Positions 26,440 to 37,859 of a stretch of DNA of 64,000 nt are shown piece after piece. The notes under the pieces were generated by a model. It was not told where the DNA came from. It searched no databases and saw nothing but the letters and a program-made list of their open reading frames with translations. The stretch covers positions 9,734,001-9,798,000 of the forward strand of contig JAILWY010000021.1 in assembly GCA_022113835.1 (NCBI GenBank). The letters are read 5' to 3'. The DNA is from Atopsyche davidsoni. Lineage: Eukaryota > Arthropoda > Insecta > Trichoptera > Hydrobiosidae. Position numbers and translations under genes: made by a program. Every line of letters starts with the position of its first letter. Positions within the stretch are counted from its first letter, which is position 1.

Positions 26440-29400
26440 CTAGATTCGAATCTGCAACCCATCATCAGTTAACAAGTATGCGCTGCATCACGAGGCGATT
26501 GTTAAAAACTTTGCAAGAAAGGCAATATTTCATATAACATTAATCTCATGAATATTTCACAGTGAAAAGATCTGATTAAGCTTTTTTAAGTGGGATAGAA
26601 ACAAACAATAAATCATGCGTAAAATTGATGCTTCAACACTTTCTTTCTTCTTGTCTTCTTCCGCTGAGACGTCTCCCTGCCGGGCGGCTCGCACAGCCTA
26701 CTTTACCCCTCGCAGCCTTCGGCCCAGTTCGCCAGCGGCCGATGTGTTATTTGACGAGGGTGGGCTGTCAGTCCAGCCAGACGTTTCGCATTGACCTGAT
26801 TCGGGAAGTTTCTTTTTGATTAGACTTTGATGGTGATTTTATCTGACGCTTGCCCAAATTATCAAAACAACAAGTATGAAAAGTCAAATGACTAGGTGAT
26901 AACGAAAAATTTACTTTAGTTGATAACGCTCACAATTGAAAATACCGTAATCTACTTGTCGTTTGCCTATACATGTCTACAGGTTAAATTTGAACCGAAA
27001 CTCTTATTTCGTGATGTACTCAAGGTCTCAAAAAAGCACTTTGGAAGCGTCTTTTGCAGCTGAGGGACTCATTTCAGTGAGATATTTTTTAACCCTGCTG
27101 CGCTTATACTTCCGCCATCAGCCTGAGCTCGTGACTCCGACCCGACCACTGCCTTCCTGCAGCCAGGGTTGCCTGGCGAGAACTTCACATTAAAAACTGT
27201 CGATATTATAAAAATAACCGTTTTTCATTTGACCGGATTTATGACACGCCATTCGGTAAAATTGACTGATATTGGACATGTTTATGGCGATGTTATGTCT
27301 GATTTACAATATAACAAATACATGGCATCAAAATGTAACGAATATATATTTATGACAGCAGCGAGGTTATAAATTACAATTTTCTTTGTGAAGCAATATT
27401 TTTAAACTAGTTTTGTTTTGTTGTGCCTGTTAGAAATTTGGTTGGTTGGAAAGTTGGTGAAAATTTGCAATGTTACAACTTCCGGCAAATCCTAGAAATA
27501 TATTTCTATTTTTATAGGCGAATATGAGCAATTTTTTTGAATTTATCAAAAGTTATTGTGGTTATGATAATCTTTCAGCATCCCTTAAATTTGAATACTT
27601 ACTGTAAGATTGATTTTCAGTTATGAGATTGTTTTTTTAATATATTTTTATTTGTAGTATACAGAGACACTGCATTTGAGAGTTAAGTTTGTTCACTTCC
27701 CTGAAAGTTTCGGTGCCAATCACGATTCTCACTAATTATTGGATTCCTCTGCCTCTTCGATAATGTCAGCCTGCAGCTTATCTGGCCACTCGTCAGGACC
27801 GACTCGTGATCTTCACAATACTAAAACACAGGCACCGCAGCAGCCGTGACTGCGTCCTAACTTCTGTCATTACTGAGTCCACAAACTCAATAAAGTATCT
27901 GATGCAACGTGCTGATTCAGATTAAGCTGTCTTTTAACGTTTTCTTTGTAATTATGTTACAATGCTACCGTACTCATTGCAACAGTATTTGAGAAGTTAA
28001 AACAATAAAAAAGTCAAAGCATCGAAGAGCCTTTATTTAATTCACCAAGAAAGATGGTAAACGAAGATCTAATAAAAAAACTTTTTGTTGTTTCAGTCAG
28101 TAGCTGTCGTTGTTTCAGTGACATAATAGTTTTCTTTAATCATATTTGTTATTGATACTTCAATATAAAATATGATTAAATAAAATTTAAAATATATTTT
28201 AGTGACATTAACACCTTTCGCATCGCATCATTGATGGTTCTGTATGTTTATTGCTTGACCTCGGCTTACAAAACACACCCGATACACTCACATTCCAGCT
28301 TTCTGAAATCAATTTGCATGATTGTATAACCCACACAGCCTCCCTTAATTATATTCAGCAAATTCACGTGTTCGGTTAAATCCAGTGAATCATCAGTCTG
28401 TATTTATGTCCCGACTATATCACAGGTCCCGATCTATTTCAGAATTCAGCTACTCTCTCGCCTCCTGCAATGAGGTTTAACAAAATTTGACGTTTAATTA
28501 TCATCTCCGACTGGGTCGGATTAATAGACGACATATTCTGCACATGTCACAACCCCATTTCCATATTAGCATATTGTATCAGTTGACAAGCTACCGATAC
28601 GGGAATTGTAATAATGAAACTAAACAGGTATGAAGAGCCGGATAACTTGAAATTTTTGTTACCTCATTCTGAACTTCCCTTATGGATGAAAATCCTTATG
28701 CAAATCAGAATTAAATATAGTTTTTATTTTTTTCATACACTGAGTGTTGTATTTGATCCCATTATCACTATCCCATTATTTTTAATTTGTCAGCATATAT
28801 AAGCGGTCGAAGATTTTCCTAACTAATCTGAATAAGAACTTGACTGGCAAACTAAAAATATCGTAAACTTTTAGCAAATTGGCTGTTTTATATTTTGTTG
28901 TACAACATGGAATATTACTAAATATTATATTTAAGATACCAAGAAACAAAAGAGGTTGTTTTAAAAAAATATAAATAAATATTTTAGAGCAAGTAGTACT
29001 TTGCACAGTTTGCGTTTTATTATGATACTTACAAATTCATTTTATTTCATTTCCATTTCTTTCAGTAAATACATGTTGAGGTTACCTTTTACACTAAAAA
29101 TATTTTAACTCACACCTACTTTTAATAATATATGGGTAGATCAAGATACGCAACATTAGGAAAAAAAATAATAATACTGTGAACATTTTAGAAACCTCAT
29201 TTCAGATTTGATCATTTTTAAAATTATTTTTGTTTACTTGTATTTTTATAATTTACAAAATTCAAAAGCAGATTTCTTAAAACTTGAGACACGCTGGCTA
29301 CACAAAATTTCAATAGCATTTTTTAAGCCATCATAAAGAGCTATTTCGCTGTTAATTTATTTTTAATATAATAAGCCAAAATATTTTATGCCGACTGTAA

Positions 29401-30195
29401 GCAGCACTGGAGTGGTTCTGCTTATATTTGTAGTATCGCAAAAATATTTATAAAGTAGAATCTCGTCGATGTTTATAAAACAGCGGATATCCCGCTGAGT
29501 AGGCCGTTTCCAAGCGAGAAGAAAAAGAAAACACCGGATTCTGATTCGATGAAGTCATTCCTACAGCCAGAGGTCGGCTTCTTTCAGATTGTTGTGGTGT
29601 TCGGCGCTCCTCTCGACTCTCGAGTGTTAATCCAAATGGATTGATAAAACGAGCCCGACGGCGTGCCTAGAATTCGTGGTACGGAATACTTCTCTCTAAA
29701 TACACCCTAAGGACCACTTGGTTAGCAGCGGCAACTGGCGGCGGCGCTAGTAGCTGATACTTTAACATAAATGACAGAAAGCAGTTTATCACCCAAAATA
29801 AAGAGTAAATACAATTTGTATTAAATTTTGTAAAAAATATACGTGTCATATAATTTCGTGGTGGAAACGTGGTTTTGATAGTTCCAAGCAATGAGGCAGA
29901 TTTGTATACTTTTCGCAGACGTGTGCGCCGCTGTCAACAACGTGGCGCCCTGGCGTTGTTTCGGCGGGTAGTGATTCGTACCGCGGATTCAAAAGACGCA
30001 GCCGGGCGTCATTAAGCGCGTAACTCCACAAGAGCCACCGCTAATGGACGCATTAACTTAATGACCGGTTCGTTCGCTCTTTCTGCTCGCCGGCTGACTC
30101 GCCGCGAATAACTCGGCTCGTTATTGCACTCAGCGCGTATTAATAACTAGTCCACCTGAGCGGCTCGTAATGATGACTCTCTTACGATTGAGATT
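26440..30195. other. AT-rich stretch with GC-rich islets
   Basis: No accepted gene. GC-rich islets lie at about 26640-26790, 27090-27180 and 29900-30190. The last includes several TAAT cores near 30050-30180 and could be regulatory, but that is inference. A moderately complex block at 27660-27910 ends in ACTCAATAAAGTAT and may be a degenerate repeat. Frames here match nothing. Confidence 0.45.
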
Positions 30196-30204
30196 ACTCC
30201 AGGG

Positions 30205-30879
30205 CAGGGGCGGGCAACGGAGGGCCGCGAGCTCTGCCTGGCAGTGACCTTGCTGCGTTGAATCACATAATTGTATTACAAACAAAAAATAAAAAAACAC
30301 ATCAGTTTAAACAAGATCGCAATGTCATCAAAATGTATTTTTAGCCTAATATTTCAACGTGAAAAAATATTTTCAGCGACTTCATTATAACAACCATACA
30401 TACCTTTAATCTTACAAATATGCAAAAATCAAAAACACACCAAATATTGCATAAGATTGGTTGAGGACAAAAGATCCAAGATCTTTATAATTTTTCAACA
30501 AAACATATATCAAATGTAAAGGTTAAAAAATATATTTAATACTCAATCAATACATGTAAAATTTTATTAAGAAATGTTTTGATTATAATAATAGTCTAAT
30601 CACTTTCATAATTTTATGTGTTATTTATGTCTTTATTAATATCAAAATCCTGTCTTAAACTAAATAAAACAAATAATATAATTGTAATAAAAAATAAAAT
30701 TCTAAGAATAAAGTAAAGTTGAGGTATGTGAAACAACGTTCAACTATGATTTCTCTTAAAAATATAATTGCTAAATTATTATAAAATACAATATAAAACA
30801 AAATACGAGATAAACCACGAAGCTTTGAATTAATTAAATGTAAATTTAATGTACGTCTTAAAAAGTTTTCCCACCCCTG
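30205..30879. mobile_element. Possible hAT-like non-autonomous element
   Basis: The left end CAGGGGCGGGCAACGGAGGG and the reverse complement of the right end, CAGGGGTGGGAAAACTTTTT, agree at 10 of the first 11 bases and fit hAT termini. The interior (675 bp) is AT-rich and encodes no transposase. The flanking octamers (CTCCAGGG and CTTTGCCA) do not match, so this may be a chance pairing of two different hAT ends or an element with decayed borders. Confidence 0.4.
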
Positions 30880-30889
30880 CTTTGCCATA

Positions 30890-32835
30890 ATACATTCTGC
30901 ATTCATGAAATATAACTTTGCTTGCACTTACGCATTTGTATAAAACGCATATAAAATACCTTAACTAATCACTGTTTATATGCTTGAATTATTCATTCAG
31001 TTCTGCATAATGAGCTTTAAGGGTTAATAATATTTAAAAAACAAAACGAGTTTATTTTAAATACTCATTATAGGTAAAATATTATAGTCCTTGAATCAAT
31101 TTTATATATGTAAAATATATCCAACTCTTGGGATCTTCTTCAGAAAGGGTTTTTTTTCTCGAAAGCGTTGTCATCTCGTTGAACCTGCATTCAATAAAGA
31201 AATAATAAATAAAATATTTACATAATATAATATTATTTCGAGACTCAGATTCAGAATCTGAACCTCATTATCGAAAAGCAATCAACCACAAAGCGATGAC
31301 TTTTTAACAATAATTTATTTAATTTTAGCAAATTTCAATGTCGAATACAAAACAAATCATAATTAGGTTTCAGTATATAAAATTTGCACACGATAATGTT
31401 GTTTACTAGTAAAAACTTTTAACACTTTACTGAGAGTTTCCGGTTCGATTCTTGTCCTGGCATGTAAATCTAAAGCTGGTGTCAGAATTAAGCTCACACG
31501 ACTTTGTAATTCAAGGCGATCGATATATTGTGTCAGTAGTTAAATAACGTTTATGTAACGTCAGTGTTCCATTTAACGTTTATTGCTATCAATCATCTTA
31601 TATATTCCATATTGATAATTTTATGACCAATAAAAGTGATTAATTCCATCAACGAAGCTTAAATAAATAGTATTTTAATGTCACTACTGTATAAAGCCTT
31701 TTATCTTGTGTTGATCTTAACATAATAATATATGTTGGTTAGATCACCAATTCGCAGTGAGGTTTATGTTATAAATAATAAAAGATTATTGTAAACCTAT
31801 GAGTATTAATTTAATAATACAAATTAAATTAAATAAATAAATAGTACAAATATGAAAAATAGCTTTAAAGGTTTTAAAAAACCGGGTGCCACTGTCTTAA
31901 AAGAAATGCTTGTAATTTTTTCTTTTATACAATTTTGAGTCTATTACTTTTATTTTTATTGAATGTATATGTATGAAATACATACTCAAGTTTTTATTTA
32001 AAAATAAATACTTCTTTCGAGTTTAGTGCTTACAATATAAGTAATCCTTTGATTTTATTATTTTGTTGAATTGCCTTTATAAAGGTGAATGCTCAAAGGG
32101 GTAAAGCACACTGGGGTGCTGTTGATAGTCGAAGTTTTGACATTATCTTAAACACGATGGCGTAAAAAATATATTTATTTACCGGGAAGTTTCTCGATAC
32201 AGCATGAAAAGGAGGCCATACGCGATACCACCTTAAACATTTTAGGTTCGGGGAATTACATATACTCGCACACACGCCAAGTTGCTTCCATAAGTATTCA
32301 CAAATTTCAGTAAACATGGCTGAAGTTTCGGCGTAAATATTTGCGCTACTTTTATCAGTGTTTCGAAGTATTTATACTTAAATCGGTCTACACAAGAAGA
32401 GTTCCCATACAATAATAACAAATCAATCCTCATTTTAGGTCTCCCTTGTTTGTCTTTTATGTTTTATAATGTAAATTTTCTGCGCTTCGGCTTTTGAACT
32501 TCCGGTGAAAGTTATAAATAGTACAGAGGTTATCTGTATGGCTATATTTAGACATCTATATTTAATAAAATCGTGTTGAGATAAATAAAGGAAACCAATA
32601 TACATTTTTGCACGTACTATTAAAAAAATATTATTTTCTTAGTACTAATTTACAATTGTGTTCTAAAGATATGTAAAATTAAGATTGATGAATTTGATAA
32701 AAACCTTTTACAATCTGATATGAAAGATTCCATGGAAAGATTTATTGAAGTCATCCATCTAAATTTGTGATTTTGTTGTTGTCTCCAGTTGTAAAACAAA
32801 AGTTTTCTTGTGTTAAATATACAGAAATAATAACT
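30890..32835. other. AT-rich noncoding stretch
   Basis: No supportable gene. At 31130-31150 CTTGGGATCTTCTTCAG is the reverse of a CTGAAGAAGATCCC motif but without a following GAAA. Near 31440 CGGTTCGATTCTTGTCC resembles a Pol III B box without an A box or fold. Confidence 0.5.
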
Positions 32836-32841
32836 TTACTT

Positions 32842-33010
32842 GTGACCGGTTTCGCCAATCTTTCACGTTGGTATTATCAAACAGAGTGAGATTTTATATA
32901 CTAATAAGCAATTAGGTAAACAATTGTTAGAGGGAGAGGTTGTTATATAGAGAGAGAAATATTAAAATGGAATTCCACTAAGTACTCTCAGTCAAAAATA
33001 TTGAATTTCT
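32842..33010 (-). repeat. Interspersed repeat with TTGATAA-hairpin-GAAAC core (copy 2)
   Basis: On the reverse strand it reads a CT-rich lead, ACAACCTCTCCCTCTAACAA, an AT-rich spacer, TTTGATAATACCAACG, a loop, GATTGGCGAAACCGGTCACA. It aligns with 5333-5455 over about 120 bases. Substitutions in the hairpin (GCCAAC to ACCAAC, opposite GTTGGC to ATTGGC) partly preserve pairing by wobble. The far side, GGAATTCCACTAAG...CAGTCAAAAATATTGAAT (to about 33005), resembles 18445-18483. Confidence 0.6.
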
Positions 33011-33389
33011 TAATAAAACATTTACTCAATATTTCAGCGAACACAAAGCGCTGACATTTATTGTTATTATTAAAAAATATAAAGATTCATTGTTAATATA
33101 TTTGAATTTAATACATGATTTTTCAAATTTTCTCACTTATTCTGGTTATAGCATGTTTTGTGTTGTCGGACGCCTGTTATCATTTAAATTAGTAGATTTT
33201 ATATTATTGTAGTGTATTTTATTTTACTTTGAATAAATACCATTTTTATACTTAAAGCCTGATAATAAATATTACAAATTCATGGTGTTTTGAAAAGGTG
33301 AATTATTCTCTAGAACAAGTATTATTCCAGAAAATATATTTTTGCGCAGTATTAATACAAGATTAACCTGTTGACAATCGCCATCACTA

Positions 33390-33665
33390 GCCAGACCGGG
33401 ATGCGTCACAGCTCACCCCTCATGGAACACAGACAGTCCCGGGGGTGCGAGGCGGTGCCTCCAGGGGTGCGAGGTACGGCCTGAATTATTCAGGGCGAGG
33501 GGGAGGAAGGCAGCTCCATCCCTCCCCGCAGTCCGTCTCGCCGAGCTGGACGTGCCGAGAGGCCGGAAGTGGCTGGGAGCGTCCATTCGAAAGGGTACCG
33601 ATTTTCGCAATTCGGATTGTGAACCAGTTCACCTCGCAAGATGGCGATTTTCCACGTAGTAGATA
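33390..33665. other. Large GC-rich islet with a YY1/Pho-like site
   Basis: About 270 CpG-rich bases lie in AT-rich DNA. GGGGTGCGAGG occurs twice (about 33440 and 33463). CAAGATGGCG at 33637-33646 matches the core of the YY1/Pleiohomeotic binding site. Frames are open on both strands, so coding is not supported. It could be a regulatory element or a CpG-rich promoter fragment; no start of transcription can be placed. Confidence 0.35.
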
Positions 33666-33669
33666 ACTT

Positions 33670-34350
33670 AAAAATGAATATTTTGAAAAACAGTGCATAA
33701 CATATGTGAAGTACTATTTTAGATCACAATCAGATTTATCACTATTTTAATGTTTTATTGCTCTAACACCATGAGAGTAAGTCTAACATATTTTTTTAAA
33801 AAATCAAACATCCGATGTTATATGTACAGTTTAAAATTTTTCAATATTCAGAAATATCAAAAAAAATCTGAATCTTTCATGCAATTAAAATATTTTGATA
33901 CTATTTTGTAAGATACTTGGCAATATAAGTATATTTCTTTAAATTTTATTCAATTAATCAAATTATGGTTTTAAGAGTTTTCCTATCGATGCGTTAAATG
34001 CTTCCATCAAAATAAGCAATGCTTGTTTTGGAGTGACATTAATTAATGACTGAATAATCAGTAAATAAAACTAATCTGAATACTGCAAAATGTTTTGTAT
34101 TAATTTTATAACATTTTTATATTAGTTGATTTTAAGTATGGCATTATTCAGAATATGATACACACCTGTAATTTACATATATAATACAAATTTATTTTTA
34201 AGTCGCTTGTAAACAGACATATATTTTCCCTGATCATTTTACTTGTCATCCGATGTGCTTTTATAAATTTACAGCTGACATTTGTTCAGAAAGAATTTAT
34301 GTGTGGTGTTTTTATCTTTGGCGTGTGCAAATTCGCAGAAAAATAATATA
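33670..34350. other. AT-rich noncoding stretch
   Basis: Nothing gene-like or repeat-like recognised. Confidence 0.55.
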
Positions 34351-34378
34351 TTTTTTTATCTTGTTGTTTCAGGTAAGT
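34350..34378 (+). promoter_or_regulatory. Probable recursive splice site motif
   Basis: TTTTTTTATC then TTGTTGTTTCAG abuts GTAAGT, with the junction at 34372/34373. The tract is long and pyrimidine-rich, the 3' site is CAG and the 5' site is the exact consensus, so both halves are strong and have no exon between them. This is the documented form of ratcheting points in very long insect introns. It is the best such junction I found on either strand. A second donor 71 bases downstream resembles the downstream donor of a recursive-splice exon. Confidence 0.5.
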
Positions 34379-34443
34379 GTTGCCTATGCTTTATCACCTC
34401 GTCTGCGGCCATTTGCTTCCAGCTGTGCAAGCACCACTGCAAG
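34373..34443 (+). CDS. Possible 71-bp alternative or recursive-splice exon
   Basis: It is bounded by TTGTTTCAG and by AAG|GTAAAT. Two of three frames are open. One frame (from the third base) reads a Cys-rich 23-residue peptide beginning KCCLCFITSS and ending LCKHHCK; another continues the frame VSVAYALSPR. The block is GC-richer than its surroundings. If GTAAGT at its start is used as a donor, the block is skipped, as in recursive splicing. No homology is recognised. Confidence 0.25.
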
Positions 34444-34449
34444 GTAAAT

Positions 34450-35920
34450 AATTAATACAGCCTATGATAAAAATTGTATTGATTTTTAGATAAAAAAAAT
34501 CGCAGAATAACAAACTCACATCAGTACAGATATTAAAGCTGTTGACTTGTATTGCTATCTAACATTATGGCTGTTCAATAATTTCGCCATCGAAACTATT
34601 TGTATTTTATATAAATAAATGAAAAAAAATAAAGTATATAACTCTTATACTAATGTACAAGTTGAATTAAACAAATCTATTTACGCAGTATTTTTTTCGT
34701 GTAAAACTTAAATTTAATTTTCACAGCATCGACTTATGTTGCTCCATATTTGCATTGTACTATTGTTATTAATACGTTTCTTATTTAAATAATCTGGGTA
34801 TGAATGTCTCCCCTTTGTGGAGTAATAACAATAAAAATAAAAACACGAAAAACTACCCTATAAATAAAATGCATTAATAATTACAACATTCACGACTAAC
34901 AGCTTCAAAAAGTCTTTAACCAAAAGTGTCAAAGAAAGTTACAGGGTCGTATTTCTTTTATACTCCTAGAAGTAATTCACGAATTCCCATAGGTATTACT
35001 GATAATCAGTCTTTCACAGCTTTCAAATTAACACCAGTTCAAAACCAACCCTTCTGCCCTTTTTAAACACCCCTTTTTATTTTATAAATATTAAAGTTAT
35101 ACAGTTGCACACCCTTTTTTTACAGTTAATGCGAATAACTACTCGTTGTATACTGTATTCATGAAATATAACTGATTTTATGCCGTGTTGATAATTTCGT
35201 AAAGGTGCATTTAAATCAGTGCGTAATGCAATTTTTTTTTAAAGTGATATATTCTAAACAAATATGAATATAATGGCTAGAAGATTTCGATACTTTTGAC
35301 TTGGAGTACGTTTGCTTTTTATTATTTTTATGAATAAAATTTCATTTCATTTCAAGTTTAGCGATAGTAGCAATGCTCAGTTTATCATAATATTTTTTTT
35401 TTCAAATTAGAAATGTCGTACAAGACCGCCAACTGCCAGCGATTAAAAATAAACTTTTTAAAATTCAAATTTGAAACTAATTTACTCGCAATGCCTTGCG
35501 GAGATCGTCTCCGTTCGGCCGCACGTCCTGACGATTTTTCATAAAAAAGTCATTAATTTCTACCTTTCCGGCTCGCTCTTTGTCTTCGCAAAACTTTTTA
35601 ATGCAAACTTTGTTTTACGCGCTATAGGAGTGCTCGCCTACCTATGGACGCACTGAAGCTATAAACTCGACCCCCGCCAGCGTCCCTACGCCAGTGCTTT
35701 TTAACCCCAATATAGGTACACAGCCTTACTCTGGAGGTTACATCACACAGGTTCTCAAACAATTTAAAAAAAAATTATGTAATTTTTTTCGATTTTCAAT
35801 TCCAGCATATCGTTAAAACTCTTTTGGCTATCTAAAGTATATAAATCATCGAGGATTTTAATCGCTATGCAAATACATACAACCACTATTTTTTGCCATA
35901 AATATTACAGACTATACCTT
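34450..35920. other. AT-rich stretch with a LINE-tail-like segment
   Basis: No supportable gene. At 35334-35358 a GAATAAA followed by ATTTCATTTCATTTC repeats looks like the end of a non-LTR retrotransposon. A somewhat GC-richer block lies at 35490-35700 without motifs. Confidence 0.45.
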
Positions 35921-35924
35921 CTTC

Positions 35925-36088
35925 ATTGAGTGTCTTTCTTCAGAGGGTTGGCAACCATTTCACTGGGTATACAGTGTTCATGGTTTTCTAAGGGATAATA
36001 GTGAAATGGGTCCCCGGGTCCTTCTACACCGCAGTTTTATATTTGAAGGAAAAGTCTGTGTGTTGCTACTGCCTAATATTGGCATTGT
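35925..36088 (-). repeat. Interspersed repeat, copy 2 of the 10475-10645 family
   Basis: It shares ACAGTGTTCATGGTTTTC, CGGGTCCTTCTACA and GAAAAGTCTGTG blocks with the first copy. The same reverse-strand peptide segment (TQTF, SNIKL, CRRTR) persists here but a stop follows, so this copy is not functional as protein. Confidence 0.5.
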
Positions 36089-36094
36089 TACGCC

Positions 36095-36615
36095 AGAGCT
36101 TTATAAATAAAATATTATCGATTTAATAGAAGCACAAAATAAAATTTAAAAAATATGTCTTGTCCCTATGCAATTAATATTTTGTAGTCCAATTGTAGAG
36201 TCCGTCGCATACTTTATATACAAATTTTTAATACTAGTAGGCAAAAATCTATATAATATTTCTTATCTACCAATATACGTATTTTTTATGGCTATTAAAG
36301 CTCGTAATTGGTGTTATTTAATTTTTTGTTAAAACCAAAATAAATTGTGTTAAAGCTTAAAACTTATTTTCTGCACTATTTTTAATGTAGTCTTGTATAT
36401 TTTTAACGTTTATGTTTTTATTGTGACATTTTAAACGAAGTGTGGATTTGTTAATTATAAACTAATTTATCATTTATAAAACCTCATTTCGTTTGAAAAT
36501 ATCACAATATAAGCAAAAATTTAGAAAAATACATTCTGTTAAAAAAGTATAACAACTTAATTATATATTGTTGGGGGACAAGGCATTTGTTAGGTGAAGA
36601 TCTAAGATAGCTTTT
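36095..36615. other. AT-rich noncoding stretch
   Basis: Nothing recognised. Confidence 0.6.
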
Positions 36616-36622
36616 AGAATAC

Positions 36623-36730
36623 TTCACGTGAGTTTTATTTGATTTATTGCATGATAATTTTGCATCTGAAGATGACCAAGTCTATGGTTCGAAACTAGTA
36701 ATTCGATAAATCAAATAAAACTCACGTGAA
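36623..36730 (+). repeat. Fold-back repeat: 25-bp perfect arms around a CTGAAGA...GAAAC core
   Basis: TTCACGTGAGTTTTATTTGA... (36623-36647) is exactly reverse-complementary to 36706-36730. The 58-base loop contains CTGAAGATGACC, a short loop, GGTTCGAAAC (36665-36694), a hairpin closed by GACC/GGTT. It is the same architecture as 3141-3253 but with unrelated arms and undamaged pairing, so either recent or maintained. It encodes nothing. Confidence 0.75.
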
Positions 36731-36739
36731 ATTTTTAAA

Positions 36740-37610
36740 AAGTTAACTTAATTATACTTTATTATTATTCTTCTAGTTAAGTTCATTTTTGCACTTAGGT
36801 GCCCAACGTTTTCCACGGATTTAACTGTCTCAAGAAAAGCAAAACAGATCTTTTAATCCGAGAGACAAGTTATGAAGGCCTGTTACAGAGACGTGCAAGA
36901 AATATTGACAACAGATTATCATATTACTCAAGGGCCTAGTTTTCAAGATCCACACTAATAATTAAATCTGAGCTAGAAGCTTGAATAAGCCGAGAGTTTA
37001 AATGAATTCAGAGTGCCCCCGCGTTTGGAAGCCCTGGCCGGGACATATTTCATCATTCGCGGCCGCAACGCTGAGCGAGTTTCGTAGAAATTTATATTTT
37101 CAGTAATCATGTCACCAAGAAGTTTTTGCGACTTTCGAGAATTTTCAAGGGATCACTTTCCAAATGTCACTTTGTTTTTTAGCGACCGTAAAGTGGAACG
37201 TTGCTCTCAGTAAAATTTAATTAACATTATAAACCAACAAATATGAGCAGTTTTTTTTAATATCACCATCATCAAGCATGATTTATTTTCTAAAAATAAA
37301 AACATTCAGCTCATTAGGTTTTAAATATGCTCATGAGAATTATTTTGTATTTGATTGAATAATAAATAAAAAACATTTTATCATATTTTACTCTACTGGT
37401 GGATGTATTCAAACATAAATATATTCACTCTATGATCACTCTTTTTGAACAAGAGCCCGCAAGCAAATGAAGCAAATAGACCAGCTGTTTGAAGCAATTA
37501 GAAGTAATAGAGATTCTATATACTTTGTAATGTATGCGGTGTTTAAAATATTTAGAAAATTCCCATAAAATCGTTAAAAAACAGATTTATTTTCAAATCT
37601 AAAAATGCAA
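36740..37610. other. AT-rich noncoding stretch
   Basis: A GC-richer patch at about 37010-37080 is the only compositional feature. No gene or repeat recognised. Confidence 0.55.
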
Positions 37611-37620
37611 CGCAACGCAA

Positions 37621-37847
37621 AAAATAAATTGATAATGATTAAGTAAATTTTTTCAAATATTGAAAATTGATTGAAGAAACTCTAAGAAAAATATCACCGT
37701 GATTTGTTTGGGATTCGAGAACCCACATCCCCAAGCTTACATGGCCAGTGCATTACCAATTTTACCAACGAATCACTAGAACTAGGCAAGAATTTTTAAC
37801 AATCATATCCTATAAATGAAACAACGTACTTATTATGCCAATTAAAC
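37621..37847 (-). mobile_element. tRNA-derived SINE copy, reverse strand
   Basis: On the reverse strand it reads a head with GATTCGTTGGTAAAAT, GCACTGGCCATGTAAGCTTG, GGGTTCTCGAATCCC (a B box carrying a two-base insertion), AATCACGGTGATATTTTTC, AGAGTTTC and a tail ending in TTAATCATTATCAA. It shares head, B-box region and tail with the copies at 26267, 50364 and 59529. It is the only copy here that is not folded back on itself, so it best shows the unit order. Confidence 0.6.
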
Positions 37848-37859
37848 TTTTACATCACT